Shown: one piece after another, positions 6,923 to 15,567 of the stretch
Layout: each line of letters starts with the position of its first letter
Numbering within the stretch: the first letter of the stretch is position 1
Assembly (NCBI GenBank): GCA_021203005.1
Contig: JAJQCB010000021.1
Location: 1 to 35,136 of the forward strand
DNA from: Clostridiales bacterium
Lineage (GTDB): Bacteria > Bacillota > Clostridia > Lachnospirales > Lachnospiraceae
Length of the DNA stretch: 35,136 bases
Reading direction: 5' to 3'
Translations under genes and position numbers: made by a program
Notes under the pieces: generated by a model
Told to the model about the DNA's origin: nothing
What the model saw: only the letters and a program-made list of their open reading frames with translations
Database searches by the model: none

Positions 6923-8329
6923 TCACCGATATAAAGGCAAAGTAAACAGAAATGGATTTTCTCCCGCCAGTGATACTACCGCCTTACCATTCTTCAGTTT
7001 CAGGATATTCCAGTCTTCTACCGTATGGCCTGCCCTCTGAATGTTAATATTTTGCTGCTGTGCGGAAAAGCTGAAATTTTGGTAGTTCTCTCCGAGCCGG
7101 TTAATCACAAACTGTCTTGTATCGTAATCATTTGTTTTAAACACTACCATATTCTGAAATGAAGACAAGATATTCTTTGCGCCGGATTCTCCGTACTGCT
7201 CTTCAAGACCACAAGTATTCTGAAGACCACACATCACCCGGACTCCCTGTGAACGTCCAAAGTTAAGGCTGTCTGAAAGATGCTCGAGTCTCGGAAGAAG
7301 AAGCATCTCATCCAACAGAAAATATTTATTGGTCTTTATCTGCTGTCTTCCCCCTAATGCGTTCGCAAAGGCACGATCAATGAGAATCGCATACATAGGT
7401 GCAAGAAGCTGGCCTTTACGGAGATCATATTCGATAAAAACCACTTTCTTTTTTCCACTGCACATAATATCTCTCATGGAAAACTCTCTTGCGGGATCAG
7501 CTTGGGCAAATGGCCCCACAAACATCCTCTTTAGCATTGATCCAACGTAACTGTTGACGCCCTGAGTCTGATTCCCCTTTCCTGAAATATAATCATTACA
7601 GCTACGCTGATCTGACATATAATCCAGGTTTAAAATCTTCTTCAGTTCCTCATTGGTACTATGGCGAAAGAAATTCATCAGCTCCTTGTTATTCAGTTTC
7701 GACTGGGCAGAGCGCCAGTAGGTTCTCATGAAATAAATCATAACTGCGGCAATCACCTGTTCCGCCATCGCAGGGAAAACAGGCTGCGTCTCGCTGTTCA
7801 TAGACTGAAACAGCTGCTCGCAAAGCTCCAGCGCATCCTCGTCACACTCTGGTGTGTAAACCAGTTTACCGTCAATTCCCCGCGGCATTACTTCAGCAAA
7901 AATGTTATGAAAAGAAGTAATCTTGCGGTATGTCTCTCCGTTGCCAATCACAACCTTCTCGTTATCCGGGATCCTGCCACCAAAGGTTTCCAGGTAATCT
8001 CCCTTGGTATCAAAGATAACGATCACATCCGTCGGCTGCATTGTGGCAAGCAGACGATCCAGTGTCATGTTGAAGAAATTGGTCTTACCAGTGCCCGGTG
8101 CGCCGATAGCAAGGAGGCCATATGCCAGCGTATCTTTGTCTATTCCAAAAATCTTCCGACTCTCCGGATCCTGAAATGCCACAAACGGGCTTCTGGAGCT
8201 ATCTGCTGTCCATGTGGGAACTATAGCGGCTCCAAGGCTCTGCCCTAAAATCGTCTTCGTGTATATGCCGTCATTTTTCTCGTTGTTACCGTCTGCCCGG
8301 ATCCTCTTCTGTCCGAAATCATACGCCAT
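6923..8329 (-). CDS. VirD4/TraG-like (TrwB-type) P-loop ATPase
   Basis: 468 residues. Walker A GAPGTGKT at 76-83, then IFDTKGDY at 106-112 as in coupling proteins, Walker B KYFLLDEM at 335-342, LNFGRSQGVRV (355-365) and the CGLQN sensor at about 367-371. These are the hallmarks of type IV coupling ATPases, which form hexamers and drive DNA or protein through membrane channels. Unlike conjugative VirD4 it has no N-terminal transmembrane helices, so it resembles soluble forms and the HerA/TraG-like motors found in defence operons. Start: the ATG at 8329 has AGGAG seven bases ahead; an upstream extension overlaps the preceding gene and is not needed. It lies downstream of the HExxH gene and upstream of its P-loop-lacking relative. 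The ATPase call is firm; what it moves is unknown. Confidence 0.85.
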   Translation of the reverse strand: MAYDFGQKRIRADGNNEKNDGIYTKTILGQSLGAAIVPTWTADSSRSPFVAFQDPESRKIFGIDKDTLAYGLLAIGAPGTGKTNFFNMTLDRLLATMQPTDVIVIFDTKGDYLETFGGRIPDNEKVVIGNGETYRKITSFHNIFAEVMPRGIDGKLVYTPECDEDALELCEQLFQSMNSETQPVFPAMAEQVIAAVMIYFMRTYWRSAQSKLNNKELMNFFRHSTNEELKKILNLDYMSDQRSCNDYISGKGNQTQGVNSYVGSMLKRMFVGPFAQADPAREFSMRDIMCSGKKKVVFIEYDLRKGQLLAPMYAILIDRAFANALGGRQQIKTNKYFLLDEMLLLPRLEHLSDSLNFGRSQGVRVMCGLQNTCGLEEQYGESGAKNILSSFQNMVVFKTNDYDTRQFVINRLGENYQNFSFSAQQQNINIQRAGHTVEDWNILKLKNGKAVVSLAGENPFLFTLPLYR

Positions 8330-8345
8330 ACACCTTCTCCTCTCC

Positions 8346-9302
8346 CTAAATATCCATGCCGCCATCGACGCCATCATCAACACTTTCTCCTTCATTCGTG
8401 CTCATATTTGCGCCATTCTGCATATCCTTTATTTCTTCCTTTGCCGAACAATTATTTGCCTGTGTGATCTGCTGCTGAAGGCTGTTGTATGTTGCAATCA
8501 TCTCAGCTTTCACTGCTGTTTCTGTGTTTTTATCCACCGGAACATTGGTGCCAAAATACTGGTTCTGAAGGACTTGATTAAGATCCCGTTCAAAATCCGG
8601 ATTTTGAAACCGTTCGATTGCTTCTCGTTCCATCATCTCATAACCGGTTGCTGCCACTGATTTGCCATAAGCTTCAAACGACGGCTCAGTACCGTACCTT
8701 TCCGCAAGGTCGCTCAGAATTGCTGCTGTCTTCTCCTCCGAAAAGAGGAAAGCGTCCCGCTCTGTCGACTGGAAGTAATAACAATAATACCCATTAGCCG
8801 TCTCGTCAGTCAGATACTGGCTGCCAAGCTGATATCTTCCATCCTGCAGCACCACACTGGCAGTAAAACCATTTGCCTGATATTCTGCTGTTTTCTGCGC
8901 ATCGTCAATGATTATCGTCCCATCGATGACCTGATCCTGAAAACAATGTGTATTTTCATGCAAAACCGTATTTAAAGACTGAATATTATAATCCCCGATG
9001 GCATGGTGAACAGTCTGTCCGTTATATACGAAGGTCTGTACTCCACTGACAGCCATATCCCGGTTCACATGGATCACTCCATTCACTGCATTCCCGCTCT
9101 CATTTGCCGCCAGATTCGCGAAGCGCACTTCCGGCGCGCCAATCTCGCCTTTTTCAAGAGCATCGCGGTTCACGCTCTCCTGCAGCAGTTCCAGTTTCTC
9201 GTTCTCCTCAAGCCTGCTGTAAATGGATTCGCGGAACATCGAATAGAGATGATCATTGCTTAGATTCCCATACCGGGTGGGATGTACTCCATATGCTCCC
9301 AT
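8346..9302 (-). CDS. Putative zinc metallopeptidase-like protein with HExxH motif
   Basis: 318 residues. The segment NTVLHENTHCFQDQ (about 111-124) contains an HExxH motif, H115-E116-x-x-H119, in a predicted helix. About 60 residues later FQSTERDAF (about 177-185) gives E181 as a possible third zinc ligand, an arrangement seen in gluzincin-like peptidases. The N-terminal 60 residues are helical and charged, while 70-110 looks beta-rich. The C-terminal 40 residues are acidic and low-complexity (GESVDDGVDGGMDI). No signal peptide, so it should act in the cytoplasm. The start has GGAGG nine bases ahead, inside the end of the preceding gene; the stop is 16 bases before the ATPase gene. The motif is plainly visible; catalytic activity is an inference and the family was not recognised. 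Confidence 0.65.
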   Translation of the reverse strand: MGAYGVHPTRYGNLSNDHLYSMFRESIYSRLEENEKLELLQESVNRDALEKGEIGAPEVRFANLAANESGNAVNGVIHVNRDMAVSGVQTFVYNGQTVHHAIGDYNIQSLNTVLHENTHCFQDQVIDGTIIIDDAQKTAEYQANGFTASVVLQDGRYQLGSQYLTDETANGYYCYYFQSTERDAFLFSEEKTAAILSDLAERYGTEPSFEAYGKSVAATGYEMMEREAIERFQNPDFERDLNQVLQNQYFGTNVPVDKNTETAVKAEMIATYNSLQQQITQANNCSAKEEIKDMQNGANMSTNEGESVDDGVDGGMDI

Positions 9303-9308
9303 CCCGGA

Positions 9309-9614
9309 CTACCTCCGCATATTCCATATTTTCCGTTCAGCAATTTCAATATTGCCTTTTTCCAGTTCAATCATAATCTCCAGAGCTCTCAGGAAATCCC
9401 TGCTGTTCCAGATAGCCAAAATCATCGGCAGTGAATAATTGCCAATGTAAATGTCTGTCAGTTTCTGCCTTTTTGACCATTCCTCCACATTCTGAGTCAA
9501 TTTCACAGGACACATTTCCATCACCTGCATCGCCTTATCCTGTGCAGACTCCTGTGTCAATCCATATTCCTGGCGGATTCTCTCCGACAGCCCTGTCACA
9601 TCATATATTTTCAT
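9309..9614 (-). CDS. Small helical protein of unknown function
   Basis: 101 residues, no family recognised. It is mostly helical and charged, with a basic C-terminus (IAERKIWNMRR) and no signal peptide or membrane segment. Segment DKAMQVMEMCPVKLTQNVEEW is followed by LPMILAIWNSRDFLRALEIMIELEKGN in separate helices. Start: ATG with GGGAG about nine bases ahead. Its stop is followed after six bases by the HExxH gene, whose ribosome-binding site overlaps this gene's end, so they are co-translated. It may be an adaptor for the metallopeptidase-like protein or the first real gene of unit 4. Confidence 0.65.
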   Translation of the reverse strand: MKIYDVTGLSERIRQEYGLTQESAQDKAMQVMEMCPVKLTQNVEEWSKRQKLTDIYIGNYSLPMILAIWNSRDFLRALEIMIELEKGNIEIAERKIWNMRR

Positions 9615-9713
9615 ATCATCTTGCTCCCTTCTGTCCGACTATTTGTCGAACGTTTACTTTCGTACAGATATGGACGGCGGCAATGCGACAATCACCTCCT
9701 TATGCTACCATTT

Positions 9714-9896
9714 TCATATCGTTCCGGAAAGAACGCAGGATATCCTGTACAATGTAAGTATATCATAGCGATATTCTTTCTGGCTGGAGGGGGGATATAA
9801 AATCAGTTGAAGGCAACCACCGAACGAAAAGTCCGAGTTAGGAACCAATTCATTGGCTGATCTCATATAACTCTTTACTTTATTATTGTACATCAT
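9714..9896 (-). CDS. Possible 60-residue leader protein, unknown
   Basis: 60 residues from an ATG with AAAGGAGG eight bases ahead, a site strong enough to suggest translation. The sequence (MMYNNKVKSYMRSANEL... ending RISCVLSGTI) is not recognised. Against it: a C-tract plus -10 promoter signature (9757-9794) like those before the other units lies inside it. The bases after its stop hold only very short frames with good ribosome sites (for example a GTG frame of 13 codons at about 9693), resembling a leader region. It may be a true small gene, a leader peptide for unit 4, or chance. Confidence 0.35.
   Translation of the reverse strand: MMYNNKVKSYMRSANELVPNSDFSFGGCLQLILYPPSSQKEYRYDILTLYRISCVLSGTI
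9757..9794 (-). promoter_or_regulatory. Candidate promoter of unit 4 (C-tract plus -10)
   Basis: On the minus strand a CCCCCCTCC tract (9786-9794) precedes TATACT (9757-9762) by about 23-26 bases. The same layout stands before the genes starting at 21905, 17373 and 14070. No TTGACA-like -35 is visible. It would give a leader of about 135 bases before the gene at 9614. Confidence 0.4.
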
Positions 9897-9931
9897 AACG
9901 GAATCCTCCTTTAAAAGAGGGAACTTAAGAA

Positions 9932-9966
9932 AGACCCGGAAGAGCAATTGTCACTCCTCCGGGTCT
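9932..9966 (-). terminator. Terminator after the Lon-like gene
   Basis: Inverted repeat AGACCCGGA (9932-9940) and TCCGGGTCT (9958-9966), nine perfect pairs, starting nine bases after the stop at 9975. On the minus strand it is followed by the T-rich TTCTTAAG. It separates unit 3 from unit 4. Confidence 0.7.
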
Positions 9967-9974
9967 CCCGGCGA

Positions 9975-12900
9975 TCATGTTCGGTTATCGGCTGAATTCC
10001 TTTCGGTCTTTCGGCAACACCTTGCTGTATATTCCGGAAAAATCTTCTCAATAACCTGAGTAATATGGTTTACAGGTGCAACCTCACACGAATATTGCCT
10101 TAATTTATCCTTATCCAGATATTCGTAGTTCTGTGCCGGGACAAATACGATGCGACAGCCAGAGTCACTTGCTGCCTGAAGCTTTTCATACACGCCTCCT
10201 ACAGCAAACACGCCTCCCGTAAGCGAGATTTCCCCTGTATATGCAACATCATAGTTGTCCTTGATCTTAAGCGGTTTCTCGATAGCTGCGCTAAAGATAC
10301 TCATAAAAAGAGCCACTCCGGCTGACGGACCATCTTTAGGAACAGAGCCTTCGCCAAAATGCACATGAATATGTTTACCTTTAAGCAGTTTCGGAAACAT
10401 CTTCTTAATGCAAGTAACAGCGATCTTAACCGAATCTGTTGCAGACTCTCTGGGAAGCCCAGTCATTTCAAGAGTTTCATCTCCGTCAACAAGAACAGTT
10501 TCAATGGCAAAGGTGCTCCCCATATTTCCGTTGATTACTCCTAATGCTCTGGAAATTCCAGGCTGATTTCCGTCTTCCGGGAAATTACCTCTCGGAATGG
10601 GCTCCTCACCGAGACATCTTCTCACATCGTCTTTGCTGATATTAACAGTGGTAGAATTCTCCTCCCCGGCTTGCTCCAGCAGCTTACTGCTTACAATCCG
10701 CTGCATTGCCTTTTCAGCATCCCTGACACCAAAAGATGTACAATATGCTTCTAAGAGATATGTGCAGGCACTATCCTCAATTGATACTGAGACGCTGCTT
10801 GCAACGTAGCTCTTCTCAATCTTCGGGATGATGTAATCTGACACAATTTCCGCTTTCTCTTTACGGCTGTAGCCATCAACATTGACAACGATGAAACGGT
10901 CTCTAATTACTGCAGGAACATTACCCCACTCGTTAGCAGTGGCAATAAAAATTGACGTGCGGAAGTCAACTGGCACGCTCAGAAAATTATCTGTAAATTC
11001 ACGATCCAACAGATCCAGAAGTACGGTTGCGATTTCAGGTTTGATCTTATCAATCTCATCAAGCTGAAATACCGTTTTTAACGATCCTGCTTTCCTGAGT
11101 CCTTTCATTATTCTTCCTGGTTCACTTCCGACATAGGTAGAAGAAAAGCCTTTTAATTCCCTTGCGTCATCAATTCCGTTCAATGGGATTTTTACAAAAT
11201 GGTACCCTATTGCTTCTGCAATATTCCTGGCGATAGTACTCTTTCCGATACCAAATCCACCACACAAAGCGAGATTCGAATTAAGGATCGTCCCCTGAAG
11301 AAATGCCGTATGGTAGAAAAGAGTTGCCTCTTTAATCACTTTATCCATTCCATACAGGTTTTCGTGCAGCTTGTCTGAAAAAAGAACAGGGTCAAACCCG
11401 TCCTTGAATACTCCTTCCTCATTTCTACATGAGAGCAGATATTCCAAACACTGGCGCTTCTTATCTTCACCAAAAGAACCTTCATTTGATCTGACATTCT
11501 CCTTCATCTCAGATAAACAACGTTTAATCTCATTAGCAACTGCATCAGAATATTCATTTCTATGGCGATTAAAGAAGATTGCCTGAGTTTCTCTTACCAG
11601 AGGTGAAAGTATCTCATTGACTATTTTTATTGTAAGATTCTTGTACGCCTTCTGATTCTCAGAGCTGATAGTTCTTCGAATAATTTTATCGATATTGTGC
11701 TGAAGGTCTCTTGCTCCACCATCCTCACAATAATCTGTAATAATATGCTGAAGTACTTCATCACTGAAGCAAAGATCTTTATCCTTCAAGCCAAAATTCT
11801 TAAGCAACTGTGGAATAATGAACTTTCTGGCAATAACCATCTTATCCTCTACCGAATAGTCTTCCAGCATGATAATAGCGTTAAATCTATTTTTGATTGG
11901 TTCCGGAATATTCCTTACACTATTGGCAGTTGCAATAAAAATCGTATTTTCAGTAGAAATCCCACAACCCAGGAACTTATCTTCGTGTTCGCCCAGAAGA
12001 ATCCGGTAAAGAACATTCATCGGATCGCCTTCTTTAGATTGGCCATTCATTTTATCAGCTTCGTCGAAACCAATAACCATCTCAGAGGTACCATGCGATG
12101 CAAACACCTTGATTAGTCTTCCTGCATCTGCGTTATCATAACCAGAATCAAGTCCCTCCAACTCTAAAGGGCAGGACATGCCATTAAGAGGAATAATCTC
12201 TGAAGGAATGTTACACACATCAGCAATCGCCTTCATAATAGACGTCTTGCCAACACCCGGCCCGCCAACAAGAAGAATGTTAAACCCCCTCCTCCCCGCT
12301 CTCTCATTAGAAACAAGAACGTCAATCAGCTGTTGCTTAGGCAGGTTCATTTTGTAGAATCTGCTATCCAGAAACTTCTGGAGCTCCTTCTTCGACACAG
12401 ATCTTCTGCCCTTATAAGTGGGAGCGATTCTGGAAAGATAACTCAGCTTCTGATCCGTCTTATGCTTAGAAGAATTTGAATCACGGAACATTGCTTCATA
12501 GGCTCTCTGTGTTTCAAGCGGATATGTCTCCTTGCTCAGGGCATACTTAAGCAGCTGTTCCTGTTTTGAATCAAACAGAATGTCGTCACTGGCATCGTAC
12601 CTGCTATATTTTCTGCCACGAAGCTGATTTAATATATACTCACGCTTACCTGGAGTGTCTTTAAACAACCGGAAAAAGTTTTTGATCGCATTTGCTCTGC
12701 CATAAACGCTCTTCACCTGCTCAAAAATCCATTTCTCCTCTAATCTGATGATTGTTACGGCAATATTAACCGGGCGATCTTCCGCCTTGATTCCGATTAT
12801 ACTCAGCTGATCACCAATCTGTATAATGTTTTCTTTTCCCGCCTCCTCAGTAATGGAGGCGCTATACATAGTATTCTGCACAGGCATAATGGACTCGATA

Positions 12901-13124
12901 CCATCCTGAGTTCTGAGGGCAATTGTGCCCTCAGTCTCATTATAATCCTCGTAGATACCATCAATTTCTACGATGTTGTCCCGGATTTCCTTAGGTGCAG
13001 GGATCTCATAACTGTTACCTGTACCTCTGATGTGAAAATGTTCTAAAGGTCCACTCGCAGTCCCGATATTAAACCTGCTTCCCACCATCTCTCTTGCTAC
13101 ATCAATCGATATATTCTTACTCAT
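9975..13124 (-). CDS. Lon-family protease with two AAA+ domains
   Basis: 1049 residues. The order is an N-terminal region (1-270) without a clear LON substrate domain, AAA+ module 1 (Walker A GGPGVGKT 287-294, Walker B IGFDEAD 351-357, sensor IATAN), a helical linker, AAA+ module 2 (Walker A GGFGIGKST 622-630, Lon-like pore segment ELKGFSSTYVGSEPGRI about 656-672, Walker B QLDEID 687-692), and a C-terminal Lon protease domain. The catalytic serine is S934 in DGPSAG and the lysine is K981 in GGVYEKLQAA, so the Ser-Lys dyad is intact. Ordinary LonA (about 780 residues) has one AAA+ module; two is unusual. Start: the ATG at 13124 has GGAGG eight bases ahead and overlaps the end of the YbjN-like gene by eight bases. 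It probably unfolds and degrades specific, perhaps tagged, proteins. Confidence 0.88.
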   Translation of the reverse strand: MSKNISIDVAREMVGSRFNIGTASGPLEHFHIRGTGNSYEIPAPKEIRDNIVEIDGIYEDYNETEGTIALRTQDGIESIMPVQNTMYSASITEEAGKENIIQIGDQLSIIGIKAEDRPVNIAVTIIRLEEKWIFEQVKSVYGRANAIKNFFRLFKDTPGKREYILNQLRGRKYSRYDASDDILFDSKQEQLLKYALSKETYPLETQRAYEAMFRDSNSSKHKTDQKLSYLSRIAPTYKGRRSVSKKELQKFLDSRFYKMNLPKQQLIDVLVSNERAGRRGFNILLVGGPGVGKTSIMKAIADVCNIPSEIIPLNGMSCPLELEGLDSGYDNADAGRLIKVFASHGTSEMVIGFDEADKMNGQSKEGDPMNVLYRILLGEHEDKFLGCGISTENTIFIATANSVRNIPEPIKNRFNAIIMLEDYSVEDKMVIARKFIIPQLLKNFGLKDKDLCFSDEVLQHIITDYCEDGGARDLQHNIDKIIRRTISSENQKAYKNLTIKIVNEILSPLVRETQAIFFNRHRNEYSDAVANEIKRCLSEMKENVRSNEGSFGEDKKRQCLEYLLSCRNEEGVFKDGFDPVLFSDKLHENLYGMDKVIKEATLFYHTAFLQGTILNSNLALCGGFGIGKSTIARNIAEAIGYHFVKIPLNGIDDARELKGFSSTYVGSEPGRIMKGLRKAGSLKTVFQLDEIDKIKPEIATVLLDLLDREFTDNFLSVPVDFRTSIFIATANEWGNVPAVIRDRFIVVNVDGYSRKEKAEIVSDYIIPKIEKSYVASSVSVSIEDSACTYLLEAYCTSFGVRDAEKAMQRIVSSKLLEQAGEENSTTVNISKDDVRRCLGEEPIPRGNFPEDGNQPGISRALGVINGNMGSTFAIETVLVDGDETLEMTGLPRESATDSVKIAVTCIKKMFPKLLKGKHIHVHFGEGSVPKDGPSAGVALFMSIFSAAIEKPLKIKDNYDVAYTGEISLTGGVFAVGGVYEKLQAASDSGCRIVFVPAQNYEYLDKDKLRQYSCEVAPVNHITQVIEKIFPEYTARCCRKTERNSADNRT

Positions 13125-14070
13125 CTTCGTTTCCTCCAACCACTTTCGGATCTTTGTTTTCATCTCTTCTGGCAAACATAGAAAGCATGCTGGCAGGCTT
13201 TTCAGACATATCATTTGAATCCTCTTCATCATTCTCTTCAGCCTGTGCCTTCATACGCATAAATCCCTCGAAACCCGGAATTGTCGTTCTTCCCCTCAAA
13301 CTACGCATGATGTTGGATCTTATATCCTCGTCATCAGAAGCGCAATCATCCTCTTTACTTTCGTCCCTGTCTTCCTTTCCGAACAAATCTGTAATATCCG
13401 AAATGTTGCCTAACTTTAATGATTTTGTTCCATAGCTTACGTTGTCATCATCAAAATCTCCGTTAACAGTTTCGAGGGCCATCTCCAGGAGTTTTTTGTA
13501 AAGCTTCCTGTCTTCGCCTGACACCATTCCTACCGCCAAATGTGATACCTTCGTATAGATTTCCAGTGCTGGACGAATAAGTGATGCCAGGTTCACCCAA
13601 AAGTACTTGTCGTTAAAGTATGCAGGATCCTCCAACATGTATGAATACCTCATCGTCAGTTCACCATTATCAATGTCAAGATTCAGGAGAGCAAATGCCT
13701 TGATTTCATTAAATCCCGCCATGAACATGCACATGAGAGGGAATGCATTGGACTGCACTCGGAACGGAAAGCTCAGTTTGAAAATTACCTTTCCATTCTG
13801 GAGAATAATATGAATCTCGAAAGGCTTATTATCTATGCCAAAGCCAAGTCTGACATGCTTAGGCTCATCTTCTTCATACGAATACTTAAGCTCATGCTCA
13901 TCAAGAACATGTCGAATCTTGTCCATGATCACCTTTTCCTTCGGGGACACCTCATTAAGATGTTTGATCATCCTGTCAATTTCGACCTTAAGCTCTTCGA
14001 TTTCCATTTCCACACCATCATGATCTGTCTCCTCAGATACCTTCATTCCCTTTAATTCTTTTTCATTCAT
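13117..14070 (-). CDS. YbjN-like domain protein with acidic tail
   Basis: 317 residues. Residues about 48-190 look like a YbjN/type III secretion chaperone-like fold: HELKYSYEEDE, then strands VRLGFGID, FEIHIILQNGKVIFKLSFPF, a helix FPLMCMFMAGFNEIKA and FALLNLDIDNGELTMRYSYML. YbjN domains are generally non-catalytic and bind proteins. The remaining 125 residues are polar and acidic with several DE-rich runs and probably disordered. Start: ATG at 14070 with AAGGAG nine bases ahead. It is co-transcribed with, and overlaps, the Lon-like protease, so an adaptor or substrate-delivery role is a reasonable guess. Alternative: a chaperone for another cassette protein. Confidence 0.6.
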   Translation of the reverse strand: MNEKELKGMKVSEETDHDGVEMEIEELKVEIDRMIKHLNEVSPKEKVIMDKIRHVLDEHELKYSYEEDEPKHVRLGFGIDNKPFEIHIILQNGKVIFKLSFPFRVQSNAFPLMCMFMAGFNEIKAFALLNLDIDNGELTMRYSYMLEDPAYFNDKYFWVNLASLIRPALEIYTKVSHLAVGMVSGEDRKLYKKLLEMALETVNGDFDDDNVSYGTKSLKLGNISDITDLFGKEDRDESKEDDCASDDEDIRSNIMRSLRGRTTIPGFEGFMRMKAQAEENDEEDSNDMSEKPASMLSMFARRDENKDPKVVGGNEDE

Positions 14071-14151
14071 CGTCGTATTCTCCTTTTGCTTTTGATAAGT
14101 GGTGGCGGTGTCTTGCAAGGCTGCTTAATACCGTTTCCCTTTGACACTTTC

Positions 14152-14188
14152 AGCATACCATACTCTTTTCTCTCAACATTAAGGAGGG
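14152..14188 (-). promoter_or_regulatory. Candidate promoter of unit 3
   Basis: On the minus strand CCCTCC (14183-14188) is followed 25 bases on by an extended -10, TGG then TATGCT (14152-14157). Bases around the -10 (ATGGTAT..T, then GAAA.TGT) match those of the 17429 promoter. No good -35. The leader to the ATG at 14070 would be about 75 bases. Confidence 0.4.
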
Positions 14189-14195
14189 AAAAAGG

Positions 14196-14234
14196 GAAAT
14201 CCCAGAAAAATCAATAGCCTTCTTCTGGGATTTC
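14196..14234 (-). terminator. Terminator after the OmpA-like lipoprotein gene
   Basis: GAAATCCCAGAA (14196-14207) pairs with TTCTGGGATTTC (14223-14234), twelve perfect pairs with a 15-base loop, then CCCTTTTTCCC on the minus strand. It lies about 50 bases after the stop at 14287 and closes unit 2. Confidence 0.7.
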
Positions 14235-14286
14235 TAAAATAATGACACTTGGCTCTTAAATTTTGAGCCGCGTTAATTACAACTTA

Positions 14287-15567
14287 CTAAACCTCAAGAC
14301 TCTGAATGATCTCCATCGCGGCATCGCTGTTATAATCCAGCAGTTTCACTGACCGATTTAATACCGCATGTTCATCTAGATTGCCCTCAGGATCTCGATC
14401 TTCGACATATAGACAGGAACTCCAACCACAGCCGATTATCATAATACGTGACTCATCAATTCCCGCCTTTTCCACCAGAAGAGAGCGAATTGCCTGCGAT
14501 CTCTTCTCTGAGAAAGCAATGCACGACGTTTGCTCTCCCGCCGAGGTGGTTGTTCCGCAGACTAGTAACAAGAACTCCGGATGTGTCTTCATATAGGATA
14601 CTACATAGGAAAGGGATTCCATTGCAGCCTCCGGATTTGCAATTTCGGTTGAATCTGGCAGAAATGAAACACTCTGCTCATCAAAGGTCAGGATCCCTCC
14701 ATCAGCAAATGTTTCTATAAGTATCTTTTCTTTTTCCGTTTCTTCTACCTCCTCAAAGTCGACAACCTTAGCTGACAGACCCGATTGCGTTCCTTCTGTT
14801 TTCACCGCTGAGACATGACAATTAAAAGCATACGTGCCGTTCAATGGAGTATTTTCCATAAAAGTTACATCATCTGCTCCCATATTTGTAAACCATGTCT
14901 TATAAAACTCCTTTAAGACTTTTCTTTCCTTCTCGTTCAACGGATCCTGTTCTGAACCAGCAACGTCACCACAGCAATACCAGATAACACTGATCCCTGA
15001 CAGGTCAAGGTCCATGTTTTCAGCAAGATATGCAGTCGAGGCGTCCACATCCAATACAGACACGGGTACTTTTACCATGTTTATCAGGCCTGTCGTTGAT
15101 AAGCCGGATCCATAATACACCAGCAGGTTCTTCCTTCCATCCACCTCGTTTGTACGGATTTTTCTGACCGCAAGCGACGTTGCCGCTGCTATATCCACCT
15201 CATCCGAATCTGGACATGCGGCATTCAACTGCCCGATAATGTCAGCAGCCACAGAGCTTTTCGCTCTCTCAATCATATCTTCGCTGTATCCTCTGTCACT
15301 AAAATCGGGTATCATGCCCTCACAGATAATACTAGGCGTCGCATCAGCAATAATACCGCTATACGTGCTTCCAGCTGCTTGTGGCAACATTGTAAGTTCT
15401 TTTATTCCTGCTGTATCCAGAACCGGGTTGTTGTTCGCTATGGCAGCGACAAAAGATACATTATAGGCTTCTTCCACCGGATCCTCAGACGGCTTACATC
15501 CACCACAAATAAGAATAATCGTAATAATTACCAACACCAACCAAATCTTCTTCGTTGTTTTCTTCAT
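14287..15567 (-). CDS. OmpA-like lipoprotein
   Basis: 426 residues. A short basic start and hydrophobic stretch (8-20) end in ICGGC, so C24 is the likely lipidated cysteine, although a cysteine at the -3 position is unusual. Residues 35-240 show alternating strands and helices (VSFVAAIANNNPVLD, LLVYYGSGLS, VSVLDVDAS, GISVIWYCCGD), resembling a von Willebrand A-like fold. Residues about 295-410 match the OmpA/MotB peptidoglycan-binding domain: SFLPDSTEI, the SEKRSQAIRSLLVEKAGID helix and NRSVKLL near the end. It should sit on the outer face of the membrane and bind cell wall, an uncommon combination in a Firmicute. The start shares one base with the stop of the membrane-protein gene, with AAGGAGG ahead. 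It may anchor the cassette's complex to the wall, as MotB does for motors. Confidence 0.75.
   Translation of the reverse strand: MKKTTKKIWLVLVIITIILICGGCKPSEDPVEEAYNVSFVAAIANNNPVLDTAGIKELTMLPQAAGSTYSGIIADATPSIICEGMIPDFSDRGYSEDMIERAKSSVAADIIGQLNAACPDSDEVDIAAATSLAVRKIRTNEVDGRKNLLVYYGSGLSTTGLINMVKVPVSVLDVDASTAYLAENMDLDLSGISVIWYCCGDVAGSEQDPLNEKERKVLKEFYKTWFTNMGADDVTFMENTPLNGTYAFNCHVSAVKTEGTQSGLSAKVVDFEEVEETEKEKILIETFADGGILTFDEQSVSFLPDSTEIANPEAAMESLSYVVSYMKTHPEFLLLVCGTTTSAGEQTSCIAFSEKRSQAIRSLLVEKAGIDESRIMIIGCGWSSCLYVEDRDPEGNLDEHAVLNRSVKLLDYNSDAAMEIIQSLEV

Noticed and set aside
6923-8329. Conjugative coupling protein of a complete type IV secretion system
   Set aside because: No VirB4, VirB6 or other channel gene is present, the protein lacks N-terminal membrane helices, and it sits with E1/E2/JAB genes rather than the relaxase.
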